A DNA stretch of 39,777 nucleotides from Nanobdellota archaeon. GTDB lineage: Archaea > Nanobdellota > Nanobdellia > Woesearchaeales > GCA-2686295. The stretch covers positions 1-39,777 of the forward strand of contig JAHIUF010000078.1 of the NCBI GenBank assembly GCA_018817005.1, written 5' to 3'. Below the pieces are notes generated by a model. It ran no database searches. It saw only the letters and a list, made by a program, of their open reading frames with translations, and was not told the origin of the DNA. Of this stretch, positions 1 through 8,753 are shown piece after piece (within the stretch, counting starts at the first letter, position 1; every line of letters starts with the position of its first letter). The position numbers and the translations under genes were made by a program.

Positions 1-156
1 AAACAACGAACAAATGAAAAAATACGCAAAAAAAAGAATGAATGCATAGCTAAAGCCATGCAAAAACAATTTTTCCAACCAAAAATAATCAAAAAACAAG
101 TTTTTAGAAGAATTATTACAAAGAATTATCCGACACAGCAGATTTTTCACTTTTAA
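1..156 (+). CDS. C-terminal fragment of an unknown protein (cut by window edge)
   Basis: Frame 1 is open from the first base to a TAA at 154-156, giving 51 residues that run off the left edge. The fragment is very basic (many Lys, Arg and Gln) and ends PTQQIFHF. I recognise no family. It may be the tail of a real gene, since the frame stays open through Lys-rich sequence, but AT-rich DNA can do this by chance. A promoter for the following ATPase gene must lie in the roughly 45 bases after this stop. Confidence 0.4.
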   Translation, partial: KQRTNEKIRKKKNECIAKAMQKQFFQPKIIKKQVFRRIITKNYPTQQIFHF

Positions 157-201
157 ATAAAAAAACAAAATTTAAATATTATTTGTTGTTAAAAAATAAT
201 T

Positions 202-2874
202 ATGGATTTTTGTGGGAAGGGGGTGAATGAAGTTTTTGAACTTCTTAAAACATCTGAACAAGGATTGTCAAATTCAGAGGTTGAAGAACGTTTAAAAAAG
301 TTTGGTCATAATATTCTTGTTGAGAAAAAAAAAGAATCTCTTTTTCATAAGTTTTTAATGCAATTTACTGATATGCTTGTTATTATATTAATAATAGCTG
401 CGGTTATTTCTTTTTTTCTTGGGGAATATACTGATGGTTCGGTAATTTTGTTCATTGTCGTTCTTAATGCTTTTATTGGTTTTTTTCAGGAGTTCAAGGC
501 TGAGAGGGCTCTTGAAGCTTTAAAAGCAATGATTCATCCTGTTGCTGTTGTTATGAGGGGTGGTCAAAAAAAGGAAATTTCTGTTGGTGATTTGGTTCCG
601 GGTGATATTATTGTTCTTGAGGAGGGTGCTAAGATTCCTGCTGATGCAAGGGTTTTTGATGTTGCTGAATTAAGATGTGATGAAGCTATTCTTACAGGAG
701 AGAGTACTCCTCAACATAAGTCGGTTGATGCTATTGAAGGTGTTTATATTTCACCTGCTGATATGGATAACATGGTTTTTATGGGGACTGCAGTTACTCA
801 TGGTCGAGGTAGGGCGATTGTTGTTAATACAGGCATGAAAACTGAGTTTGGAAAAATTGCAGGTCTTACTGCTAATATTGAAGAAGAAAAAAGTCCTCTT
901 AAAAAAGAACTTTTCAATGTTGGTAAGTTTATTGCTAAGGCAACTCTTGTTACTTGTTTATTGATATTTTTATTTGGATTAATTAGCGGTAATGGTTTAT
1001 TTGAGATGTTTATGTTTGCTGTATCTTTAGCTGTTGCCGCAGTTCCTGAGGGTCTTCCTGCAACTGTTACTATTGCTCTTGCGCTTGGTGTTCAGCGTAT
1101 GGCTAAAAAGAAAGCTATTATTCGAAAGCTTGCTTCGGTTGAAACTTTAGGCAGTACAACAGTTATTTGTTCTGATAAGACAGGAACAATTACTAAGAAT
1201 GAGATGACTGTGACTGAAGTTTTTGTTGATGATACTGTTATTTCAGTTGCGGGTTCTGGTTATATTCCTGAAGGTGATTTTTCTTCAGAGTCACATAATC
1301 TTTCTTATTTATTGCAGGCATCGGTTTTGTGTAATGATTCCAGTCTTAATAGGTCGGATGATGATGTTTGGAAAGTTTTGGGTGATCCAACTGAGGGTGC
1401 TTTGGTTGTTGCAGCTTTAAAAAAAGGTTTGAATGTTGACTCTTTAAGAGATTCTTATAAACGTATTTTTGAAATTCCTTTTGATTCATCCCGAAAAATG
1501 ATGACTACTATTAATGAATCTGCTGAACAAAAAACTGCTTTTGTTAAGGGTGCACCAGATTTTATTTTATCTAACTGTTCGAAAATAAATATTAATGGTG
1601 AAATAGTTGATATGAGTTCTGAAATGCGAGATAAGATTTCTAATCAAAATATTAAAATGGCTGGTAATGCTCTTAGGGTTTTAGGTTTTGCTTATAGAGA
1701 TTGTTCTGGCTGGCAGGAGTTTTCTGCTGTTGAGAATAATCTTATTTTTTTAGGGCTTGTTGGTATGATTGATCCTCCTCGTCCGGAAGTTGCTGATGCT
1801 GTTAAGATTTGTAAACAAGCAGGTATTAGAATAATTGTTATAACTGGTGATTTTGGTATTACTGCTAAGGCTATTGCTGAAAAACTTGGTATTGCTAATT
1901 CTGACACTAAGGTTATTACAGGTATTGAGTTGAATAATATATCGGATAATAATTTAAAGAAAGAGCTTGATAATAATGTTATTTTTGCTAGAGTTAGTCC
2001 TGAGCATAAGTTAAGGATTGTTTCCTTGTTTCGTGATAAAGGAGAGGTTGTTGCAGTTACTGGTGATGGTGTTAATGATGCTCCTGCTTTGAAACGTGCA
2101 GATATTGGTGTTGCTATGGGCATTACCGGTACTGATGTTTCCAAAGAGGCTTCTGATATGGTTTTACTGGATGATTCTTTTGCAACAATTGTTTCTGCAG
2201 TTTATGAGGGTCGTTCTATTTATGATGATATTAAAAAATTTTTACGTTATATTTTTTCTTCTAATCTTGGTGAGCTTTCAACTGTCATTCTTAGTATGCT
2301 CTTTTTTCCTGGTTTTTTGATGATTTCTGCAATTCAGATTCTTTGGATTAATCTCGTTACTGATGTTTTACCGGCTCTTGCTTTAGGTGTTGAGCCTCCT
2401 GAATCAGATATTATGCAAAGGCCTCCTCGTAAGTCTTCTGAGCGGATGATGAATAAAAAATCTTTTTTTGATTGGCTTGTTACAGGTATTTTAATTAGTA
2501 TTGGTGTGATTCTTATTTTTGCTTTTAATAAAAGTGATCTTGCTAGAGCTGGCACTATGGCTTTTTGTTTACTTATGATGTTTCAAATGGTTAATGTTTT
2601 TAATTGTCGAGCTGAGAAGAAGTCTCTTTTTCAGCTAGGTTTTTTTTCAAATATAAAACTTATTGGTGCTATTGGATTATCTTTGGTTTTTCAATTGTTG
2701 GTTGTTTATATTCCTTTTTTACAACGTATCTTCAATACGTCATCTCTTGCTTTCTTTGATTGGTTGATTGTTGTTGGTGTTGCTTTATTGATTTTCGTGT
2801 ATGATGAGTTAAAGAAGTTGGTTTTTCGTTTAGTTAAAAAATCAAGATTAAGGACCGTAGTTTCATCTGTTTAG
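202..2874 (+). CDS. P-type cation-transporting ATPase, Ca2+ (SERCA/PMR1) type
   Basis: An 890-residue membrane pump, the usual length for the P2A family, which exports Ca2+ (or Mn2+) from the cytoplasm using ATP. Visible motifs are the actuator TGES at 165-168, the M4 metal-site motif PEGLP at 282-286, the phosphorylated Asp in SDKTGT at residue 325, and the hinge motif TGDGVNDAP with Asp 622. M5 contains SSNLGE and M6 contains NLVTDVLPA, matching metal ligands of SERCA; the M8 position that is Glu in SERCA appears to be Gln (FQMVNVFN). An N-terminal cation-ATPase domain and a C-terminal block of membrane helices are present. It appears to be a single gene. Family assignment is firm; Ca2+ specificity is inferred from the M4-M6 residues. 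Confidence 0.93.
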   Translation: MDFCGKGVNEVFELLKTSEQGLSNSEVEERLKKFGHNILVEKKKESLFHKFLMQFTDMLVIILIIAAVISFFLGEYTDGSVILFIVVLNAFIGFFQEFKAERALEALKAMIHPVAVVMRGGQKKEISVGDLVPGDIIVLEEGAKIPADARVFDVAELRCDEAILTGESTPQHKSVDAIEGVYISPADMDNMVFMGTAVTHGRGRAIVVNTGMKTEFGKIAGLTANIEEEKSPLKKELFNVGKFIAKATLVTCLLIFLFGLISGNGLFEMFMFAVSLAVAAVPEGLPATVTIALALGVQRMAKKKAIIRKLASVETLGSTTVICSDKTGTITKNEMTVTEVFVDDTVISVAGSGYIPEGDFSSESHNLSYLLQASVLCNDSSLNRSDDDVWKVLGDPTEGALVVAALKKGLNVDSLRDSYKRIFEIPFDSSRKMMTTINESAEQKTAFVKGAPDFILSNCSKININGEIVDMSSEMRDKISNQNIKMAGNALRVLGFAYRDCSGWQEFSAVENNLIFLGLVGMIDPPRPEVADAVKICKQAGIRIIVITGDFGITAKAIAEKLGIANSDTKVITGIELNNISDNNLKKELDNNVIFARVSPEHKLRIVSLFRDKGEVVAVTGDGVNDAPALKRADIGVAMGITGTDVSKEASDMVLLDDSFATIVSAVYEGRSIYDDIKKFLRYIFSSNLGELSTVILSMLFFPGFLMISAIQILWINLVTDVLPALALGVEPPESDIMQRPPRKSSERMMNKKSFFDWLVTGILISIGVILIFAFNKSDLARAGTMAFCLLMMFQMVNVFNCRAEKKSLFQLGFFSNIKLIGAIGLSLVFQLLVVYIPFLQRIFNTSSLAFFDWLIVVGVALLIFVYDELKKLVFRLVKKSRLRTVVSSV

Positions 2875-2909
2875 AATTTGTTTGTTATTGATTTTATTAG
2901 GTTTCGTAT

Positions 2910-2972
2910 TTATTCTTCCTCTTCTTCGCAATCTTCATATAGGACTCCTTCCGAACCTATTTTCCAAGTCAT
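2910..2972 (-). CDS. Possible 20-residue acidic micro-protein
   Basis: On the minus strand an ATG at 2972 opens 20 codons starting MTWKIGSEGVLYEDC and ending in five Glu. A purine-rich Shine-Dalgarno-like GAGGGG lies about 6 bases before the ATG. The sequence is not low complexity except for the acidic tail. It lies between a + strand gene end and the repeat block, so it is not antisense to another gene. At this length it could be chance; no family recognised. Confidence 0.3.
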   Translation of the reverse strand: MTWKIGSEGVLYEDCEEEEE

Positions 2973-3040
2973 TTATATCCCCTCTTGAATTATATGATAT
3001 CATCATACTTCGTTATTTATAAATTTTTTCATTTTGAAAA

Positions 3041-3145
3041 TCGAAACATACAACATTATCATGTTGAAATTTGATTTTTCTAAAAAAATCGAAACATACA
3101 ACATTATCATGTTGAAATTTGATTTTTCTAAAAAAATCGAAACAT
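3041..3145. repeat. 48-bp tandem repeat, two full copies plus a partial third
   Basis: Copies begin at 3041, 3089 and 3137 with a period of exactly 48. The first two are identical; the third keeps only TCGAAACAT before diverging into a TATA box. Each full copy holds the perfect inverted repeat CAACAT-tatc-ATGTTG, and the copy junction holds GATTTTT-cta-AAAAAATC. There are no unique spacers, so it is not a CRISPR. Its position directly upstream of the next gene's promoter suggests repeated operator sites. Confidence 0.85.
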
Positions 3146-3152
3146 TTAAATA
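3136..3152 (+). promoter_or_regulatory. BRE/TATA promoter of the 3177 gene
   Basis: ATCGAAACA followed by TTTAAATA at 3145-3152 is a typical archaeal BRE plus TATA box, 25 bases before the ATG at 3177. The BRE part is the same ATCGAAACAT that begins each 48-bp repeat. A single ATGTTG half-site of the repeat palindrome follows at about 3154-3159, near the expected transcription start. Confidence 0.6.
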
Positions 3153-3176
3153 GATGTTGTTACACATCAGTGATAA

Positions 3177-3890
3177 ATGACCAACATTATTATTGAACCA
3201 AGAAGTGGCTTCTCAAAAAAAATCGCTCGTAAAGCAGTTATGAGAGATTTTACAATGCAGGATATATTCAATATTCCGCGCATAAAACAACAATTAACAG
3301 AAGAAAATATTGAATCATTATTCTTAGAAGTTGACTATGCACAAATGTCTGAACACCCAGATGTTCATGACGATATATGCAAATACTCTATTTATGGTAT
3401 AAGCAATACCGGTAATTTAGTCTATATTGATGAGTTTCCTTTCTGGAACAATGATAATAAATTCGCATCACCAGTAAAACATAGAGACATCCTGACAGCA
3501 AGATACCTCTTTGTAGAAAAAGAATATCTGGAACCGATAATAGATAACATTGCAAACACAGAATTTATTATTCCTGCAAGAAATGAAATTATGCAAGAAA
3601 AAATGATTAGGCTTTTCTGTCCAGATGGTGAAATGGATAAGTTCATAGATGAATGGAAAAATGACATAACTCCTAAAATTTATAAAATGACAAAAAATGC
3701 TGCTGATGTGAAAGAAACACACGCTGAAATTAAAGATTGCTTTAACGAAATACTAGCAAAAATAGGGGAGTATATTAAACTAAAAGAAAATGTTTTTAAT
3801 CATAATGAAGGCTTTTATGTCATGGAATGTCACCAAAAAGCAGGTATTGCCCTTGCAAATTTAGACTCGCTTGTCAACAAACTTTTTTAA
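3177..3890 (+). CDS. Hypothetical protein, 237 residues
   Basis: A soluble-looking protein with no signal peptide or membrane segment. I recognise no domain. It has a mixed alpha/beta composition in the first 150 residues and a more helical, Lys/Glu-rich C-terminal third, and Cys is rare. The ATG at 3177 is chosen because a BRE/TATA pair sits 25 bases upstream and GTGAT lies 3 bases before it. It ends 23 bases before elp3, and no separate promoter is clear there, so the two may be cotranscribed. The repeated palindromes upstream suggest that expression is regulated. Confidence 0.8.
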   Translation: MTNIIIEPRSGFSKKIARKAVMRDFTMQDIFNIPRIKQQLTEENIESLFLEVDYAQMSEHPDVHDDICKYSIYGISNTGNLVYIDEFPFWNNDNKFASPVKHRDILTARYLFVEKEYLEPIIDNIANTEFIIPARNEIMQEKMIRLFCPDGEMDKFIDEWKNDITPKIYKMTKNAADVKETHAEIKDCFNEILAKIGEYIKLKENVFNHNEGFYVMECHQKAGIALANLDSLVNKLF

Positions 3891-3913
3891 ACTAATACTA
3901 TTTCTAAAAATTC

Positions 3914-5599
3914 ATGAAAGAAGAAAAATACTTTGTAGAACTAATAAGATTCGTAAAAAAAGAAAAGCCTACAAAGAAACAAATAAACAACAAAAAAATT
4001 GAATTATGCTCTAAATATAAAATTAAAAAAATCCCAACAAATATAGAAGTTTTATGCAACTGCAAACAAAAAGATATGGATTTCTTAAAGAAATACCTGC
4101 AAACAAAACCAACAAGAACCATCAGCGGAGTTGCAGTACTTGCAGTAATGACAAGGCCGTATCCTTGTCCACACGGAAAATGCACATATTGTCCAGGTGG
4201 TGTTGACAGCGAGTTCGGAAACGTACCTCAATCATACACAGGCAGAGAGCCATCAACCATGAGAGGGATGAGAAACAACTACGATGCATACAGAATAATA
4301 TTTAACAGACTCGAACAATACATTGTTCTTGGTCAAAACCCTGAAAAAGCAGAAGTGATAATCATGGGCGGAACATTTCCATCATTTCCAAAAGATTATC
4401 AAGAAGAAACAGTTACAAATATATTCAAAGCATTAAATGATTTTTCTAAGAACTTCTACAAGGGCAGTGAATTAAATCTAAAAAAATTCAGAGAATTTTT
4501 TGAACTGCCAGGAACTGTGAATGACAAGAATCGAGAAGAAAGAATAATGACAAGGGTTCTAAAATTAAAAATAGAAAATAAAAAAAGCCTAAAAAAAGAA
4601 CAAGAAATAAATGAAAAAGCACAAGTAAGATGTGTAGGCTTAACCGTTGAAACAAGACCAGACTATGGACTTCTAGAACATGGAAATGAACTGCTCGAAT
4701 TTGGTTGTACAAGAATAGAACTAGGCATACAAACAACCGATGACGCTATTTTAAAAAGAATCAATCGCGGATATGATGAAAAAACAGCGATTAAATCAAT
4801 AAAGACCCTTAAAGATCTCGGATTTAAACTAAATTTTCATATGATGCCTGGACTGCCAGGCTCCAGTAACAAAAAAGATGTAAACATCATGAAAGAACTC
4901 TTCAAAAATCCTGATTACCAACCAGACATGCTAAAGATATATCCAACAATGGTTCTCAAAGGAACAAAACTATACGATGAGTTTAAAGACAAAAAATATA
5001 CGCCAATAACAACTGATGAGGCAGCCGAAATAATAACCAAATCAAAGAAATATATTCCAAAATACTGCAGAGTGATGCGAGTGCAAAGAGACATACCTAC
5101 AAAAATGACGATAGCAGGTGTTGACAGAACAAATCTCAGACAATACATAGATAAAAAATTATTAGAAAATAAACAAAAATGCTTTTGTATAAGGTGTCGT
5201 GAAATAAAAGACAGAGAAATTAAAGGAAAGATGAAATTTGAGATTATCAAGTACAAGGCTTCGCAAGGAAAAGAATATTTTATATCTCTTGTTGATGAAA
5301 AAGATTATCTTTTAGGCTTTTGCAGACTCAGACTTCCAAATCAAAGTCTTAGACCAGAAATAACACTCAAGACAGGAATTATAAGAGAATTACACATCTA
5401 TGGTGCAGCAACTGGACTCGGTAAATCTGGAGATGTTCAACATAAAGGATTTGGTGCAAAATTATTATCCAAAGCTGAAGAAATAGCGAGAAAAGAGAAA
5501 AGAGAAAAAATTGTTATTATAAGTGGTGTTGGAGTTCGTAGTTACTATCAAAAATTTGGTTATAAAAAAGAAGGTCCATACATGGTAAAATTACTTTAA
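3914..5599 (+). CDS. elp3: Elp3-type tRNA carboxymethyluridine synthase (radical SAM + acetyltransferase)
   Basis: A 561-residue protein of the Elp3 family, which modifies the wobble uridine of tRNA (cm5U formation) using a radical SAM [4Fe-4S] cluster and acetyl-CoA. The cluster cysteines are C85, C90 and C93 in PCPHGKCTYCPGG, the long-spaced Elp3 pattern. Radical SAM core features follow (IIMGGTFPSFP, LTVETRPD, LGIQTTDD, HMMPGLPGS). The C-terminal part has a GNAT fold with an acetyl-CoA loop at QHKGFGAKLL. Archaea carry Elp3 as a single protein, as here. The last 9 bases overlap the convergent minus-strand gene. Start ATG at 3914 follows the preceding stop by 23 bases. Confidence 0.95.
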   Translation: MKEEKYFVELIRFVKKEKPTKKQINNKKIELCSKYKIKKIPTNIEVLCNCKQKDMDFLKKYLQTKPTRTISGVAVLAVMTRPYPCPHGKCTYCPGGVDSEFGNVPQSYTGREPSTMRGMRNNYDAYRIIFNRLEQYIVLGQNPEKAEVIIMGGTFPSFPKDYQEETVTNIFKALNDFSKNFYKGSELNLKKFREFFELPGTVNDKNREERIMTRVLKLKIENKKSLKKEQEINEKAQVRCVGLTVETRPDYGLLEHGNELLEFGCTRIELGIQTTDDAILKRINRGYDEKTAIKSIKTLKDLGFKLNFHMMPGLPGSSNKKDVNIMKELFKNPDYQPDMLKIYPTMVLKGTKLYDEFKDKKYTPITTDEAAEIITKSKKYIPKYCRVMRVQRDIPTKMTIAGVDRTNLRQYIDKKLLENKQKCFCIRCREIKDREIKGKMKFEIIKYKASQGKEYFISLVDEKDYLLGFCRLRLPNQSLRPEITLKTGIIRELHIYGAATGLGKSGDVQHKGFGAKLLSKAEEIARKEKREKIVIISGVGVRSYYQKFGYKKEGPYMVKLL

Positions 5600-6829
5600 C
5601 TTCTTAATTCTGACTCTTTCAATGAATTCTTCGCCAATCTCTTCAATAAAGAACAAATGTTTACCAATCTTTAATTCTTTTCCTCTCGGAGGCAGTTGTT
5701 TGTATTTATGAATTAAATAATCACTTAAAGTTGCAAATTTTTCAGGAATGCTCATTTGAAAAAAAGAATTAATATAGTTCGGTGGTGTTTCACCATCCAC
5801 AAGGATAGTGTTTTTATCTATTCTCATCAGTTTACTAGGCGTAACATCGAACTCGTCAATTATTTCCCCCACAATCTCTTCTATAAGGTCTTCAATTGTA
5901 ACAATGCCTGTAATTCGCTTTTTTTTATTGATTACTACAGCCATATGGGTGTGGCGCTCTTGAAATATCTTGAACAAGTCATCGATTATGACATTTTCAT
6001 TTATAAACAATGGTTTAACACCTATATCTCGCAGTCTTGCGTCATAATCTTTATTATGAATTGCTTCTAATATGTCTTTGAAATGGATTACTGCGATAAT
6101 CTTATCAAGTGAACCCAAATACAAAGGAATTCTTGAATAAGGACATTGTGCAACGAAAGCCAAAACTTCTTTTACTGTCATATTTGCGTTAAGAGCGAAA
6201 ACTTTTTTTCTTCGAGTCATCACTTCTTTCGCAGTTATATCATTGAATTTCAAAACATTTGTTAAAAGTTTTTTTTCCTGCTTCTCAATCACATTTTGTT
6301 CAGCAGTTATATCAAAAGCAGTTTTTAATTCTTCTTCTGTTAAAACAAACTTCTTACCGGAAGTTTTTCCAAACAATCTTAATGTTTTGTTTGTCAACCA
6401 TTCTAATACAATAACTATTGGAAACAGAATCTTTTGAAAAATCAAAAGTGGCTTTGAAACTTTTAATGAAACGCTTTCAAAATAAGTACTAGCATAAGCT
6501 TTAGGAATTATCTCTCCAAATATGAGTATTAGTAAAGTCATAACTCCAACAGCAATACCTATACCTTTAGAACCAAACAAGTCTGTCGCAATGATTGTTG
6601 CAAGAACACTAGCCGAAATGTTTACCACGTTATTTCCTATGAGAATAGTGATAATCATTCTTCTGGGCTTGTTTTTTAATTTTGAAAGTGCTTCTGCACC
6701 TTTCTTTTTTTGTTTTAAGAAATGTCTGACTTTAAGTTTTGAAACAGATACGAGAGCGATTTCTACTCCGGAGAAAAAGCCTGATAGAATCAAAAGCATG
6801 ATTAGTGTTATTATTTGCCAAATAAGCAT
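5591..6829 (-). CDS. CNNM/CorC (HlyC)-type membrane protein with CBS pair
   Basis: A 412-residue protein with the order DUF21 membrane domain (about residues 1-170, hydrophobic helices starting MLIWQIITLIMLLILSGFFS), two CBS domains (about 190-310, with FNDITAKEVMTRR and KRITGIVTIEDLIEEIVGEI), and a C-terminal CorC_HlyC domain (about 325-412). Members of this family are linked to Mg2+ or Co2+ homeostasis and the CBS pair usually binds ATP. Full length for the family. It is alone on its strand and converges with elp3, overlapping by 9 bases. Substrate is not visible from sequence. Confidence 0.92.
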   Translation of the reverse strand: MLIWQIITLIMLLILSGFFSGVEIALVSVSKLKVRHFLKQKKKGAEALSKLKNKPRRMIITILIGNNVVNISASVLATIIATDLFGSKGIGIAVGVMTLLILIFGEIIPKAYASTYFESVSLKVSKPLLIFQKILFPIVIVLEWLTNKTLRLFGKTSGKKFVLTEEELKTAFDITAEQNVIEKQEKKLLTNVLKFNDITAKEVMTRRKKVFALNANMTVKEVLAFVAQCPYSRIPLYLGSLDKIIAVIHFKDILEAIHNKDYDARLRDIGVKPLFINENVIIDDLFKIFQERHTHMAVVINKKKRITGIVTIEDLIEEIVGEIIDEFDVTPSKLMRIDKNTILVDGETPPNYINSFFQMSIPEKFATLSDYLIHKYKQLPPRGKELKIGKHLFFIEEIGEEFIERVRIKKLK

Positions 6830-6945
6830 TTCTTTTTTGCACCTAAATTATTATGATAAATAACAATATTAGCTATTAATATATAAACCTTTTTAATAAA
6901 TAGAATATGACGATAGTTATTGGATTGCTTTTCACATTCTATTGT

Positions 6946-6987
6946 CTAAAGGAAATTATTATTAGTCTAATTTTTAATTTCCTTTAG
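6946..6987. repeat. Perfect 13-bp inverted repeat in divergent intergenic region
   Basis: CTAAAGGAAATTA at 6946-6958 is exactly complementary to TAATTTCCTTTAG at 6975-6987, with a 16-base AT-rich spacer. It lies between the divergent CNNM gene and the M23 peptidase gene. A second palindrome, ATCAAAAATTTTGAT, follows at 6995-7009. Either an operator pair or a structured RNA could explain this; a T-run that would mark a terminator is not obvious. Confidence 0.6.
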
Positions 6988-7043
6988 TAAAATCATCAAA
7001 AATTTTGATTGAAAAATGACAAAAATCATATCTACTTTAAAAT

Positions 7044-7060
7044 AGAAACATTTTTATATT
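7044..7060 (+). promoter_or_regulatory. BRE/TATA promoter of the M23 peptidase gene
   Basis: AGAAACATTTTTATATT matches the promoter pattern seen at several genes in this window. It is about 35 bases before the TTG start at 7091, leaving room for a short leader that carries GGGTG as a ribosome site. Confidence 0.5.
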
Positions 7061-7090
7061 TATGATTTCCTTGATTTATAGGGTGTTTAA

Positions 7091-8704
7091 TTGTCTAAAA
7101 CAAATAAAAACTATTGGTCAAAATCAGATTTACGAGTTCATAAATTTCTGAAAAAACAAGAACAAAAAGTCGCTCGAACCCAAGATTATAGAAATAAAAG
7201 AAGAAAAGAGTTGTTCAAAACATCAATAATCGCTCTTTTGACAGGAGCACTTTTAACAACTGTTGCTTTTGAACGAAAAGAAATTAGCAGTGCTGTAAGG
7301 TATAATTGGCGCTACAATTTCATTTCCAAACAAGCTGTAGAAGAAGTTTGTTCTAACCCATCCGAACTTATAGAACCAATAATAAAAAATTCCGAAAACA
7401 CATTTGCAGATTATGACTTTGAAAATCTTATTCTAAATAAAGACGCAACATTTTCTGAACAAGAACTAAAAGTTGCTTGCATGATACATCAATACAACAA
7501 TGATTATTGGGGTGAAAAAAATAATCTTACAATTTCAGAAGAAAGGATTCTGTTTACAATTATCAAAGAAAGAGATTTCTTATCAGAAGACTTATCAGGC
7601 ATAAAAAGATCTCTTGTTAGGGATTCTACAAAAACATTGGAAGAATTACTGATAGAAAAAACAACGAATCAGTACATGACTCGCCCACCTTATGAAAACC
7701 CCCGCATAATAGAGATTTTGCAAGAAAAAAAGTTATATGAGAACAAAATATCAACATTATTAAACCAAGATATAACCGGAAAAACTAAAAAAACAATAAG
7801 AAAGATCTGTTCGAAATCCAATGTTTGCTTCAAGTCCACAGAAGAACTCTCAGATTATATAATCTACCAACTGTCTAATATTGAAATTTCTAAACGAAGA
7901 ATGAATGAATTAGTGTTTTTAATGAATCGTAAAATGGAACTGGAAGAAGAACTAAACATAAGACTTGCTTTGACAAACATGAGAATCGCAAAAGATAAAG
8001 GTGCAATAAGTGTTAATCAAATGCTGTTTTTCTTAATAGGGGATTATGAGGGGTTATTCGCGTACAAACAAATTGTTGCTCAGAACTGGAATGAGTCGAT
8101 TGCTATGAAATATCACTCTCTGAACAAAATTGTTCAGTCATTAGTCAAAAAACAATATCAAATAAATCAAAATTATCAAAAAATCCAATTCAAACAATTA
8201 TCATATAAGTTTCAATCACCAATCAAAGACCCTATGATGAAAGAAATCGGAGACTTCGGAACAAAAAGAACCAGGAAAAACGGATCTGAGGCAACACACA
8301 CAGGTATTGACTTATATAACATTAACCCAACAGACCTAAGGGCGAAAATTGGAACTCCCGTATACCCTGCGGCTGAAGGATACATTAAACATGTTGATGA
8401 AGATGAAGGCGGATACGGAAACATAGTTATATTATGGCATGATGGTAAAACAACAACTATTTATGGACACTTACAAAACGACGAATATTTTCGAGCATTA
8501 AAAGAAAAACAACTCAAAGGAGAACTATACCTTACAATCAATGATAGAATCGGAAGCGTAGGGACAACAGGAAACATTCCCATGTACGATGAACAATACG
8601 GCTATCCGCACCTGCATTTTGAATGTCAGATAGGTGGAATTGAAAAAAACCCTTTGCTTTTCTTGAATCAAGAACCAAAAATAATCCGTAATTTACATCA
8701 ATAA
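7091..8704 (+). CDS. Membrane-anchored M23 (LytM) metallopeptidase
   Basis: A 537-residue protein with a basic N-terminus, one membrane segment at about residues 40-60 (SIIALLTGALLTTVAF), a long helical middle region of about 300 residues with no recognised domain, and a C-terminal M23 domain. Zinc ligands are H403 and D407 in HTGIDL and H509 in HLHF, with H507 as the catalytic His. In bacteria M23 enzymes cut peptidoglycan peptides; archaea have no murein, so the target here is unknown (surface protein, host or prey wall). The TTG start is preceded by GGGTG 5-6 bases upstream and no ATG lies nearby. The catalytic residues are intact. Confidence 0.9.
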   Translation: MSKTNKNYWSKSDLRVHKFLKKQEQKVARTQDYRNKRRKELFKTSIIALLTGALLTTVAFERKEISSAVRYNWRYNFISKQAVEEVCSNPSELIEPIIKNSENTFADYDFENLILNKDATFSEQELKVACMIHQYNNDYWGEKNNLTISEERILFTIIKERDFLSEDLSGIKRSLVRDSTKTLEELLIEKTTNQYMTRPPYENPRIIEILQEKKLYENKISTLLNQDITGKTKKTIRKICSKSNVCFKSTEELSDYIIYQLSNIEISKRRMNELVFLMNRKMELEEELNIRLALTNMRIAKDKGAISVNQMLFFLIGDYEGLFAYKQIVAQNWNESIAMKYHSLNKIVQSLVKKQYQINQNYQKIQFKQLSYKFQSPIKDPMMKEIGDFGTKRTRKNGSEATHTGIDLYNINPTDLRAKIGTPVYPAAEGYIKHVDEDEGGYGNIVILWHDGKTTTIYGHLQNDEYFRALKEKQLKGELYLTINDRIGSVGTTGNIPMYDEQYGYPHLHFECQIGGIEKNPLLFLNQEPKIIRNLHQ

Positions 8705-8753
8705 GGTCAAATTACTAACCTTTAAAAACAACTACGTTTTCTATCAAGAAATC

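Noticed and set aside
1692-2144. 150-residue minus ORF inside the ATPase gene
   Set aside because: Antisense shadow; the sense frame has the full set of P-type ATPase motifs.
3041-3145. CRISPR array
   Set aside because: Copies are adjacent with a 48-base period and no unique spacers; no cas genes.
3904-4185. 93-residue minus ORF over the elp3 start
   Set aside because: Antisense shadow rich in Phe, Leu and Cys.
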